From Nostoc desertorum CM1-VF14 (lineage in GTDB: Bacteria; Cyanobacteriota; Cyanobacteriia; Cyanobacteriales; Nostocaceae), in assembly GCA_019359245.1 (NCBI GenBank), contig JAHHHR010000002.1, positions 186,001-250,000 of the forward strand: a DNA stretch of 64,000 nucleotides, read 5' to 3'. How positions within the stretch are numbered: position 1 is the first letter of the stretch; each line of letters begins with the position of its first letter. Both the position numbers and the translations under genes were made by a program. The notes below the pieces were generated by a model. That model was given only the letters and a program-made list of their open reading frames with translations, had not been told where the DNA came from and did no database searches. Positions 10,098 to 18,094 of this stretch are shown here, piece after piece.

Positions 10098-12272
10098 TTA
10101 TTGTCTCCACAATGCCACTTGCTGTTTGAGTTCTCTCATATCTAAAGAATCGCTAGCAAAAGCCTTTCGTAAAAGTGGATGAGGAATAAATTGATCATAC
10201 TTTTGGATTTCTGGTGCTTCTGAAGTACTGACTAAATCTTCTGAGGTAATTCTTTGCTCACACAATGAAGCAATTTCAGGATAAAGATATTTAGATTTAT
10301 CCTTGCCTAATTTAATTATAAAATAATAAGGATTTACTCCGCCAATACTGATAATTTCCAACGATTCTCGACAGTAAGAGTTAAGTAATCTTTCTAAAGT
10401 GCGGTAAGCAACTGTACCCATCCAGGGAAAAATGCAGCATTTACCTTTTTCTAATTCCAAGATATTTTGTTTATCTAATCCAACCTGCTGAACCAATTGG
10501 CGAACTTCACGTAAACGTTGCAAAGCATTTGTTTGCAAGTAGCTATACTCGATATTTTCAAATAGAACCTTTTGCATTCGTTGTAAAACTTTAGTGTGAA
10601 TAGTACCACCACTACCACGCCAATAAATACTAGCTTTACCCTCGGCTTGTTTAACAAAAATAGCCTTCTTTTTAAAGTCAACTTCTACAACTTCCCAAGT
10701 TCTCCCAGCTAAAGCGAATTGATTGCCAACAGCAGGCGGCGTGACGATACTGCCAATTTGCGTTACACCTTGTTTAACAATATATTCTTGCTGTTCAGCA
10801 AAGACAGCATAAAACTGAAATTTTCTCACAATCTTTTCTCCTGCCAAACCCAGGATTAATTTACCTTGTTCAGTATGTTGAATATGACCAATATCAATTA
10901 AATAGCGCAGCAGTAATTGGAAATCCTCTTTGGAAATAGCAGCAAAGGGTGGCAAGCTAAAAATTTGTTTAGCTAAGGCATTAGGTGAAAGTTCCCCCGT
11001 TGCTGTTAAAATGCTCATTGTTTGGTGATAAAGCAAACTCAAAGGATATTTAATCGGTCTGATTGGTTCAATCCATTGCTCATCTAAATAAAGTTGAATT
11101 ATAGCGATAGACTGCAAAAGTTGCCAGGGTATTTGCTCTGGTAGATAAGCTTCTGATAATGGTTTTTCTTCAGCGCAGATAAAGCGCATATCGGCAGCTT
11201 CACCTCTCCTGCCACTACGTCCTAAACGCTGTAAAAAGCTAGCTACAGACAAGGGTGATTCTAACTGAATAACTCGCTCTAAATGACCAATATCTATACC
11301 TAATTCTAAAGTTAGAGTTGCGGCGGTAACTGCTGGATTGTTGGGTTCACGCATCGCATCTTCAGCAGATTGCCGCAAGCTAGCAGATATACTCCCATGA
11401 TGCACATGATATATATCTGGTAGTCCTTGTTCGGTGGCAATTTGTCGCAAAGATGCTATTACAGATTCAGTTCGCGTACGATTATTAGCAAATATTAAGC
11501 ATTTACGATATTTGCTGAGGTTGAAAATATATTGTTCATAAGCTGTTGCTTGTGTTTCATCTACTTCATCAGTAATATAAAAATGTTCTACAGCTAGTTT
11601 TATTTGACGTTTTATTCCGTCAACTTGCGGTGTAATGACTGGCTTTTCTGTTCCTGAAGATAACCATTCTTCCGCTATTGAGTAATCACCAAGAGTTGCT
11701 GATAAACCGATACGGCGTGGTTGCCTTTGTGTTAACTTTGCTAAACGTTGTAATTGGCAAATAATTTGACAACCGCGTTCGGAACCCATAAAGGCATGAA
11801 TTTCATCAATGATGACAAACCTTAAATCGCCAAATAAGCGAAGTAGGTCATTATTTTTATTAATTAACAAACTTTCTAGAGATTCTGGTGTAATTTGTAA
11901 AATGCCTTGAGGATTTTTTAAAAGTTTGTTTTTTCGACTTTGAGAAACATCGCCGTGCCAGTGCCAAACTGGAATATCTGCTTCTTTGAGTAAGTCGTTG
12001 AGGCGCTCAAATTGATCATTAATTAAAGCTTTGATTGGACTAATATATAATGCCCCTATAGTTGCAGCCGGATTGGTATGTAATAAAGTCAAAATTGGCA
12101 GAAAGGCTGCTTCTGTTTTGCCCGCAGCAGTTGCAGCAGTCACTAGCAAATGAGCATCAGTGTCAAATATAACTTGACAAGCAGCAATTTGAACTGGTCG
12201 TAATTCAGTCCACTGGTGATGATAAATATATTCTTGGATGAAGGGTGCAAGTCTGCTAAAAGCATCGCTCAT
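10098..12272 (-). CDS. Lhr-type DEAD/DEAH-box helicase
   Basis: A 724-residue superfamily-2 helicase. The Q-motif-like ELRPVQ is at residues 23-28, Walker A TAATAAGKTE at 45-54, DEIH at 156-159 and SAT at 191-193. Motif VI reads QRLGRSGRRG. A long C-terminal part follows, rich in small helical and beta segments, ending QFIPHPLLRKAFASDSLDM. This layout and ending resemble the Lhr-like helicases that accompany DUF2791 ATPase and TerB-domain genes in putative stress or phage-defence modules, rather than the very long classic Lhr (about 1400 residues). Here the helicase stands alone between convergent or unrelated genes, but such an ATPase and TerB_C protein lie at 60.4-63.2 kb. Helicase activity is well supported; the partnership is inference. 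Confidence 0.88.
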   Translation of the reverse strand: MSDAFSRLAPFIQEYIYHHQWTELRPVQIAACQVIFDTDAHLLVTAATAAGKTEAAFLPILTLLHTNPAATIGALYISPIKALINDQFERLNDLLKEADIPVWHWHGDVSQSRKNKLLKNPQGILQITPESLESLLINKNNDLLRLFGDLRFVIIDEIHAFMGSERGCQIICQLQRLAKLTQRQPRRIGLSATLGDYSIAEEWLSSGTEKPVITPQVDGIKRQIKLAVEHFYITDEVDETQATAYEQYIFNLSKYRKCLIFANNRTRTESVIASLRQIATEQGLPDIYHVHHGSISASLRQSAEDAMREPNNPAVTAATLTLELGIDIGHLERVIQLESPLSVASFLQRLGRSGRRGEAADMRFICAEEKPLSEAYLPEQIPWQLLQSIAIIQLYLDEQWIEPIRPIKYPLSLLYHQTMSILTATGELSPNALAKQIFSLPPFAAISKEDFQLLLRYLIDIGHIQHTEQGKLILGLAGEKIVRKFQFYAVFAEQQEYIVKQGVTQIGSIVTPPAVGNQFALAGRTWEVVEVDFKKKAIFVKQAEGKASIYWRGSGGTIHTKVLQRMQKVLFENIEYSYLQTNALQRLREVRQLVQQVGLDKQNILELEKGKCCIFPWMGTVAYRTLERLLNSYCRESLEIISIGGVNPYYFIIKLGKDKSKYLYPEIASLCEQRITSEDLVSTSEAPEIQKYDQFIPHPLLRKAFASDSLDMRELKQQVALWRQ

Positions 12273-12571
12273 ATTTTTTATGAATAATTAGCAATAAGTA
12301 GCTATGTGAGCATTAAAGAATCGGTCACATAGCTTTAGGATATGATGGACAAGTTATAGTGGTTCTCAGTTGAGTGAGGTACAACAACCCCACCCCGCAA
12401 GCGAAGAGGGGGCTATAATTTACCTCATTTAGGAAAAGCTATAGATAAATCTCTTAATTCAATGGTATTTTAGTAATTTTTGCCGATTTTTCCCCCTATT
12501 GACTCAAGACAGATTAACATCTATTAATCAAACTGAAGTAATAGGGACAAGTATATAATCAGGCAAAACCC

Positions 12572-13009
12572 ATGAATAAATATAAGGAAATATTACGAGT
12601 CATCCTTGCTATATGCATCATTGTGGTTGGAGTGACACACTTTCTTGTTCCAGAAGAATATGTCAAAATTGTACCTCCGCAACTACCTTACCCTTTAGGA
12701 TTAGTTTATCTTAGTGGCTTTTATGAAATTTTGGGTGGTATCGGCTTATTAGTCCCGCCTGTAAGCCAAGCTGCTGCTTGGGGACTTCTTGCTCTTTTTA
12801 TTGCTGTTTACCCTGCCAATATTTATATGGCGGTTAATCTTATTAAAATTGAACATATACCAAATTCACCTTGGGTACACGTATTCAGACTTCCCTTTCA
12901 AGCGGTTTTAATTGCTTGGGCTTGGTGGTACACGAAATCTTCTGGTGGGGAAAAACAAGCTTCTATTATTCCCAAGTCACTCATTCCTAAAGAATTAGAA
13001 TTGGAATAA
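12572..13009 (+). CDS. DoxX-like four-helix membrane protein
   Basis: A 145-residue integral membrane protein of the DoxX-like group. Four hydrophobic segments are seen near residues 8-26, 45-64, 68-90 and 108-125. Family strings are GVTHFLVPEEYVKIVPPQLP, YLSGFYEILGGIGLL and PANIYMAVNL. DoxX relatives are linked to redox or thiol stress at the membrane; the biochemical role of this subgroup is not known. The DUF2808 gene starts 23 bp after its stop, so the two may be co-transcribed. Confidence 0.85.
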   Translation: MNKYKEILRVILAICIIVVGVTHFLVPEEYVKIVPPQLPYPLGLVYLSGFYEILGGIGLLVPPVSQAAAWGLLALFIAVYPANIYMAVNLIKIEHIPNSPWVHVFRLPFQAVLIAWAWWYTKSSGGEKQASIIPKSLIPKELELE

Positions 13010-13032
13010 GTGCGTTTTTCTATATCTGAATT

Positions 13033-13620
13033 ATGCGTGTTGCAACTTTGTTTGGAATAACACTCTCGTTAGCAATCGGTATTGGAGGAGTAACCCTTCC
13101 GGTGACTCAAGCGGTGCAGCTTAGAGATGGCACAGTCTACTTTGTCCAACCGCCGAAACTTGTTGAGGCAACGACTACTTACAAAGATGTTAATGTTTGG
13201 GGCGCGACTTATTATTTCAAGATCAATGTGCCGGAAAATGCTGGAGAATCCCTCCAGAAGGTAACGATCGCACAAAAAGAAGGAGCAGAAAACATCCGCT
13301 ATGATCTTAATGATACCTACGCCTTTGTCGGAACGAGCGATGCCTACGGCGGGCTACGCCTACGCAAAGAATCTCGGCTAACATTAGGCCCAGTCACAGC
13401 AGAACGCAAGACACGAACCGTTACTGTGAATTTTGATCCGCCTGTTACTCCGGGACAGACAGTTACAATCGCCCTTCGCCCTGTGAAGAATCCCAGCTTT
13501 TCTGGTGTCTACTTACTGGGTGTAACAGCATTCCCGGTGGGTGAAAAATCTCACGGACAATTTCTTGGCTTTGGACGGTTTCAGTTTTACAGCAATAGAA
13601 GTCACTGGTGGTTTCCATAA
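13033..13620 (+). CDS. DUF2808 secreted protein with an in-frame repeat insertion
   Basis: A 195-residue protein of the cyanobacterial DUF2808 family, function unknown. An N-terminal signal-like segment (VATLFGITLSLAIGIGGVTL) with a likely cleavage after TQA sends it to the periplasm or outer envelope. The body is beta-rich, with VQLRDGTVYFVQPPKL, WGATYYFKINVPENAGE and VNFDPPVTPGQTVTIALRP. Codons around residues 102-111 (SDAYGGLRLR) are built from a 29-bp dispersed repeat at 13337-13365. An almost identical repeat sits 27 bp after the stop (13647-13675, opposite orientation) and inside another gene at 55860. The insert keeps the frame, so the gene is probably still functional. Confidence 0.85.
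   Translation: MRVATLFGITLSLAIGIGGVTLPVTQAVQLRDGTVYFVQPPKLVEATTTYKDVNVWGATYYFKINVPENAGESLQKVTIAQKEGAENIRYDLNDTYAFVGTSDAYGGLRLRKESRLTLGPVTAERKTRTVTVNFDPPVTPGQTVTIALRPVKNPSFSGVYLLGVTAFPVGEKSHGQFLGFGRFQFYSNRSHWWFP
13337..13365 (+). repeat. 29-bp dispersed repeat, copy 1 (inside the DUF2808 gene)
   Basis: Begins GCGATGCCTACGGCGGGCTA and ends CGCCTACGC. It differs by one base from the copy at 55860-55888 and by two from the copy at 13647-13675 (inverted). Two of the three copies lie within reading frames. Confidence 0.85.
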
Positions 13621-13646
13621 GTATTACAGCAACTTGTTGCGAAATT

Positions 13647-13675
13647 GCGTAGGCGCAGCCCGCCGCAGGCATCGC
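13647..13675 (-). repeat. 29-bp dispersed repeat, copy 2 (intergenic, inverted)
   Basis: Reverse complement begins GCGATGCCTGCGGCGGGCTG and ends CGCCTACGC. It lies just after the DUF2808 stop, opposite in orientation to copy 1, so the two copies could pair as arms of a large stem-loop about 340 nt apart. Confidence 0.85.
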
Positions 13676-13784
13676 AATTTTTTATCCCCATATTATACGT
13701 AAATTTAAAATAAATCCTGGTAAAATATCTTCTCCTGATAATTCTTGTGGAGATGCTAATGTTTCTATTGGTTTACCAGCAATC

Positions 13785-14495
13785 ATGAGTCAGAATATTG
13801 ACGCAGCTAGGATTTCTATTATTATTCCGACTCTTAATGAAGCAGAGAATATTAAAGAAGCAATTATAACTACTCAACTCAACATAAATATAGAAGTAAT
13901 CATAGTAGATGGTGGCTCCAAAGATGACACCATAGAAATAGCTCAGTCTTTAAGTGTCAAAGTTATCTCATCGTCTCCGGGCCGTGCTGTGCAAATGAAT
14001 GCGGGTGCTGTAGCGGCTACAGGAGATATTCTGCTGTTTCTCCATGCAGATACCCGTTTACCGACTGGGTTTGATGAGATGGTTCGCACAGTGCTACAAC
14101 AACCTGGGACTGTGGCTGGTGCATTTAAATTGCGAATTGATGCATCGCTTTTAAGTTTACGATGGGTGGAGTGGGGAGTAAATTTGCGATCGCATTTTTA
14201 CCAAATGCCCTACGGCGACCAAGCAATTTTTTTAACAAAAGCAGTATTTCAGCAAATTGGCAGTTTCCCTGAATTGCCTATCATGGAAGACTTTGAACTC
14301 ATCCGTCGCTTAAAACGCATCGGACGGATTGTAATTATCCCTACACCAGTTGTTACCTCAGCCCGGAGATGGTTGCAAAAGGGAGTGTTTAAAACTACGC
14401 TACTTAATCAAATAGTAATTATTGCTTATTTACTCGGCGTTTCACCTGAACGAATTTGTAGCTGGTATTGCCGAGAAAAATTTAAGAGAATTTAA
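13785..14495 (+). CDS. GT2 glycosyltransferase, TIGR04283 (arsenosugar-type) family
   Basis: A 236-residue GT-A glycosyltransferase. Motifs: ISIIIPTLNEAENIKEAI near the N-terminus, DGGSKDDT for nucleotide binding, SSPGRAVQMNAGAVAATGD, FLHADTRLP (the DxD-like metal site is HAD), YGDQAIF and PIMEDFELIRRLKRIG. These are signatures of the family called rSAM/selenodomain-associated transferase 2, members of which are implicated in arsenosugar synthesis in cyanobacteria. The usual partners (a radical SAM protein and transferase 1) are not next to it here, so arsenosugar synthesis is family-level inference. The next genes in the same direction are two VTT membrane proteins, after a 21-bp tandem repeat array. 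Confidence 0.85.
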   Translation: MSQNIDAARISIIIPTLNEAENIKEAIITTQLNINIEVIIVDGGSKDDTIEIAQSLSVKVISSSPGRAVQMNAGAVAATGDILLFLHADTRLPTGFDEMVRTVLQQPGTVAGAFKLRIDASLLSLRWVEWGVNLRSHFYQMPYGDQAIFLTKAVFQQIGSFPELPIMEDFELIRRLKRIGRIVIIPTPVVTSARRWLQKGVFKTTLLNQIVIIAYLLGVSPERICSWYCREKFKRI

Positions 14496-14549
14496 GCTAT
14501 TTCTCATGTGCTTAGTATATCTTAGGGGCATTGGATTTGAAGTGTTAAG

Positions 14550-14709
14550 GGTCTTAACACGAAGCTTCAGGTTCTAAATACGAAGTTTCAAGTTCTGAAC
14601 ATGAAGTTTTAAGTTCTGAACACGAAGTTTCAAGTTCTGAACACGAACTTTCAGGTTCTGAACACGAAGTTTCAAGTTCTGAACACGAAGTTTCAAGCTC
14701 TGAAGGTAA
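14550..14709 (+). repeat. 21-bp tandem repeat array before the VTT genes
   Basis: About seven head-to-tail copies of a 21-bp unit (GTTCTGAACACGAAGTTTCA plus A) with a few substitutions, units starting near 14550, 14571, 14592, 14613, 14634, 14655 and 14676, then a broken eighth. The array ends about 11 bp before the ATG of the first VTT gene, so it occupies its leader or promoter. The unit is two helical turns and a multiple of three, but no credible gene crosses it. Confidence 0.92.
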
Positions 14710-14720
14710 AACTTATAGAA

Positions 14721-15479
14721 ATGAAGAAGCGTTTATCAACTTCCAAATTCAAACTACTACTCCTAAGTTGCCTGATTCTGAGTTTAATAATTGCTGCTAA
14801 ACAGTTAAACATTCAGGGACTTTTACAGACATCAGTCATTTGGGTTGAGAGTCTTGGAGTCTTAGGGCCTATTGCCTACATAGTAATTTACAACTTTGCA
14901 ACATTACTATTTATACCCGGTTCACTTTTAACGCTCAAAGGCGGTTGTCTGTTTGGAGTGTTTTGGGGGTCAGTATATGTGCTAATTGCGGCAATAGTCG
15001 GGGCAATCTTGGCTTTTATCATTGGACGCTACCTTTCACGGGATTGGGTTTCTCGACAAATGGACAAACATCCTAAATTTAAAGCGATTGATTTAGCAGT
15101 TGCTAAAGAGGGATGGAAAATTGTCTTTTTAACTCGTCTCTCTCCCCTTTTTCCGTTCAATTTATTGAATTACGCTTTTGGAGTAACACAGGTTTCCCTC
15201 AAAGACTATATATTGGGTTCCTTTGGCATTATTCCTGGTAGTGTGATGTACGTTTATATTGGTTCTCTTGCAGGTAATCTTGCCATGATTAACACGTCTG
15301 ATCAACCAATTACTCCAGAAACTCAAGTCTGGCAATGGATAATGCGAGTAGTTGGGTTGATTGCTACCGTTGCTGTGACTGTGTACATCACAAAAGTTGC
15401 TCAGAAAGCATTAGCTCAAAGTGTGGCATTAGAAGAAATAACAAACCATGACAAAACTAACAACCATTCAGATATTTAA
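14721..15479 (+). CDS. VTT/TVP38/TMEM64 (DedA-superfamily) membrane protein 1
   Basis: A 252-residue inner-membrane protein of the TVP38/TMEM64 family. It has an N-terminal membrane anchor (residues about 11-28), then the core with FIPGSLLTLKGGCLFGVFWGS and GRYLSRDWV. RLSPLFPFNLLNYAFGVT and GSFGIIPGSVMYVYIGSLAG are re-entrant and helical elements typical of VTT proteins. The superfamily is tied to lipid scrambling or lipid-carrier recycling across membranes. The gene overlaps the next, a close paralogue, by 32 bp, so they are translated from one message. It is preceded by the 21-bp repeat array with no clear Shine-Dalgarno (GAAGGTAAAAC is the nearest). Confidence 0.9.
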   Translation: MKKRLSTSKFKLLLLSCLILSLIIAAKQLNIQGLLQTSVIWVESLGVLGPIAYIVIYNFATLLFIPGSLLTLKGGCLFGVFWGSVYVLIAAIVGAILAFIIGRYLSRDWVSRQMDKHPKFKAIDLAVAKEGWKIVFLTRLSPLFPFNLLNYAFGVTQVSLKDYILGSFGIIPGSVMYVYIGSLAGNLAMINTSDQPITPETQVWQWIMRVVGLIATVAVTVYITKVAQKALAQSVALEEITNHDKTNNHSDI

Positions 15480-16230
15480 AAATATTAATGTCAGAAAATT
15501 GCACAAGTTCTTTAGCCTAAATGTATTAATCTTGCTGGCATTGGCGAGTATTTTCATATTAAACACAGACCCGGCTTTGGCACAAGAATCTGCAAATCCT
15601 AATTCTTTTAATCCCCAAGCAATTTTACGAAATGCCTTGCAGTGGATTGATAGCCTTGGTACAGTGGGAGCGATCGCTTTTATTGCCCTTTACATCATCG
15701 CTACTGTCGCTTTTTTCCCAGGTTCTATTCTCACCTTGGGAGCGGGTGTGATTTTTGGTGCAGTTTGGGGTTCTCTCTACGTGTTTATCGGTGCAACCCT
15801 TGGTGCTACTGCTGCTTTCCTTGTGGGACGTTATTTAGCAAGGGGCTGGGTTGCTGATAAAATCGCAGATAATAAAAAATTTGCTGCCATTGACCAAGCG
15901 GTTGGTAGAGAAGGATTAAAAATTGTCCTGTTAACGCGACTCTCACCTATATTTCCTTTCAACTTATTAAACTATGCCTTTGGCATCACAGGAGTTTCAC
16001 TTAAAGACTACTTCATCGGCTCTGTAGGCATGATACCCGGAACCATCATGTACGTTTATATTGGTTCTCTTGCAGGTAATCTTGCCATGATTGGTACTGA
16101 AGCTCAACCCACCAACCCGACTTTGCAGTGGGCAATTCGGATTTTGGGTTTGATTGCTACAGTCGCTGTCACAGTTTATGTCACCCGGATTGCGCGGAAA
16201 GCTTTAGAAGAAGAGGTTAGTAGTAATTAA
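15448..16230 (+). CDS. VTT/TVP38/TMEM64 (DedA-superfamily) membrane protein 2
   Basis: A 260-residue paralogue of the preceding protein, sharing FFPGSILTLGAGVIFGAVWGS, RLSPIFPFNLLNYAFGIT and MIPGTIMYVYIGSLAGNLAMI. At DNA level the segment coding YVYIGSLAGNLAMI is almost identical in both genes, pointing to a tandem duplication or gene conversion. The N-terminus is longer, with a hydrophobic segment ending in DPALAQ that looks like a cleavable signal or first helix. Its ATG at 15448 lies inside the end of the first gene, in another frame. The disulfide oxidoreductase gene follows after 235 bp; VTT proteins and such oxidoreductases often occur together, so a shared redox or membrane role is plausible but unproven. 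Confidence 0.9.
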   Translation: MTKLTTIQIFKNINVRKLHKFFSLNVLILLALASIFILNTDPALAQESANPNSFNPQAILRNALQWIDSLGTVGAIAFIALYIIATVAFFPGSILTLGAGVIFGAVWGSLYVFIGATLGATAAFLVGRYLARGWVADKIADNKKFAAIDQAVGREGLKIVLLTRLSPIFPFNLLNYAFGITGVSLKDYFIGSVGMIPGTIMYVYIGSLAGNLAMIGTEAQPTNPTLQWAIRILGLIATVAVTVYVTRIARKALEEEVSSN

Positions 16231-16465
16231 AAATTCAAACCCCTTCTGCTAAAGATAAATTATCCATTGTTGAAATCTTTATACAGAAAAGCTTCAATAG
16301 TATCTGTCAATTCCAGACGGACAAAGCAGTTCAAAGGCTGTATTCGTTATTAAATAAGCATTAAAAATAAAAAATTGAGCCGCCTAAATTTATAGGGATT
16401 CTTAATTTTGAAGAACGCAAAGGCGTTGGCTTGAGCATTTCCAATTCTCAAATGAGGTTCCACCA

Positions 16466-18016
16466 ATGTTCAATTCAGATTTAGAGAGAGTTACAGTTCG
16501 CCCAACGGATGAGTATAACCAAAAGTTGGTGTCTTACGTCCATCCGCCAAATTGGGTTAATCCTCAACCGGCAGATGTTTACGATTTGATAGTAATTGGT
16601 GCTGGTACTGCGGGGTTAGTGGTGGCTGCGGGTGCGGCGGGACTGGATTTGGGTTTAAAAGTGGCCTTGATTGAAAAGCATCTCATGGGTGGGGATTGCT
16701 TAAATTTTGGTTGTGTACCATCTAAAACTATTATTCGGTCTGCTCGGGTTGTTGGCGAAATCTGGAATGCTCAAAACTTGGGAGTTAATATTCCCCAACA
16801 CAATATTGATGTTGATTTTCCCAAAGTCATGGCAAGGATGCGGCGGGTAAGAGCTAGTATCAGCCATAATGACTCGGCGGAGCGGTTTTCATCGTTGGGT
16901 GTCGATGTCTTTTTGGGTAGCGGTCGATTTGCAACTAAAAATACCGTAGAAGTTGGCGACAAAACCCTCCGGTTTAAAAAAGCTGTAATTGCTACTGGCG
17001 CAAGAGCCGCACAACTGTCGATTCCGGGAATTGAAAAGGCGGGTTATTTAACTAATGAGACGGTTTTTTCGCTGATTCAACGACCGAAACGTTTGGCGGT
17101 GATTGGTGGCGGCCCCATTGGCTGTGAATTGGCGCAAGCTTTCCGACGCTTGGGTTCTGAGGTGGTACTTTTCCATAGCGGTTCTCATCTTTTGAATAAA
17201 GAAGATGCTGAGGCTGCCAAAATTCTCCAAAAGGTTTTGGTTAACGAAGGAATTCGCGTGGTACTGAATTCTAAGTTGGAAGAAGTGGTAACTGTTACCG
17301 AGGGTAAGCGGCTTTACTTTTCCTCTAATGGTCATCGAGATTCGGTGACAGTAGATGAAATTTTAGTCGGTGCGGGGCGATCGCCAAATGTGGAAGGTTT
17401 AAATTTAGAATCAGTGGGGGTGGAATACGACAAGCGTCAAGGTGTGAAGGTAAATGATTATCTCCAGACAACAAATCCCAAAATTTATGCAGCTGGTGAT
17501 ATTTGCATGAACTGGAAGTTTACCCATGCTGCTGATGCTGCGGCGCGGATTGTGATTAAAAATACGCTGTTTTCTCCCTTTGGCTTAGGACGCTCGAAAC
17601 TCAGTAGTCTGGTAATGCCGTGGGTAACTTATACTGACCCAGAAATTGCCCACGTAGGATTATACGAACACGAGGCGCAGAAATTAGGTATTGAGGTGAC
17701 GACAATTAAAATACCTTTTAGTAGTGTAGACCGAGCGATCGCAGATGGTGAAGAATCAGGATTTCTCAAAATCCACCATAAAAAGGGGTCTGATGAAATT
17801 CTTGGTGCAACTATTGTTGCCAGTCATGCAGGTGAGATGATATCAGAAGTGACTACGGCAATGGTGAATAAGATCGGTTTGAGTAAGTTAAGCAGTGTAA
17901 TTCATCCTTATCCCACTCAAGCCGAAGCGATTAAAAAAGCAGCTGATGCTTATCGTCGAACCCTCCTGACATCAAATACCAAAAAATTGTTGGGATTTTT
18001 AACAAAGTTATCTTGA
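16466..18016 (+). CDS. FAD-dependent pyridine nucleotide-disulfide oxidoreductase (MerA/Lpd-like)
   Basis: A 516-residue class I disulfide oxidoreductase. The FAD-binding motif GAGTAG is at residues 45-50 and the redox-active pair Cys78-x4-Cys83 sits in GGDCLNFGCVPSK. NAD(P)H binding is VIGGGPIGCELAQ. The dimerisation domain ends with HPYPTQAE, with the His480-Glu487 pair that completes the active site. It is usually labelled mercuric reductase, but it lacks the C-terminal Cys-Cys pair (it ends LLGFLTKLS) and the N-terminal heavy-metal domain, so mercury reduction is doubtful. An N-terminal extension of about 35 residues precedes the Rossmann fold. It follows two VTT membrane genes on the same strand. 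The electron acceptor is unknown. Confidence 0.88.
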   Translation: MFNSDLERVTVRPTDEYNQKLVSYVHPPNWVNPQPADVYDLIVIGAGTAGLVVAAGAAGLDLGLKVALIEKHLMGGDCLNFGCVPSKTIIRSARVVGEIWNAQNLGVNIPQHNIDVDFPKVMARMRRVRASISHNDSAERFSSLGVDVFLGSGRFATKNTVEVGDKTLRFKKAVIATGARAAQLSIPGIEKAGYLTNETVFSLIQRPKRLAVIGGGPIGCELAQAFRRLGSEVVLFHSGSHLLNKEDAEAAKILQKVLVNEGIRVVLNSKLEEVVTVTEGKRLYFSSNGHRDSVTVDEILVGAGRSPNVEGLNLESVGVEYDKRQGVKVNDYLQTTNPKIYAAGDICMNWKFTHAADAAARIVIKNTLFSPFGLGRSKLSSLVMPWVTYTDPEIAHVGLYEHEAQKLGIEVTTIKIPFSSVDRAIADGEESGFLKIHHKKGSDEILGATIVASHAGEMISEVTTAMVNKIGLSKLSSVIHPYPTQAEAIKKAADAYRRTLLTSNTKKLLGFLTKLS

Positions 18017-18021
18017 CCAAA

Positions 18022-18053
18022 ATCAGTGAACAGTTGTCTGACTGTTCACTGAT
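18022..18053. terminator. Bidirectional hairpin between convergent genes
   Basis: A perfect 13-bp stem ATCAGTGAACAGT / ACTGTTCACTGAT with a 6-nt loop lies 6 bp after the oxidoreductase stop and 42 bp from the stop of the converging sugar dehydrogenase gene. No long T-run, but the placement fits a shared terminator. Confidence 0.7.
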
Positions 18054-18094
18054 AATTGTTATCTAAACAGGTCGGAAGCGAGCAATCTCACCTT

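Noticed and set aside
14550..14709. CRISPR array
   Set aside because: The 21-bp units are directly adjacent, with no unique spacers between them.
16466..18016. Mercuric reductase (merA)
   Set aside because: The C-terminal Cys pair and the metal-binding N-terminal domain are absent, and there are no other mer genes.
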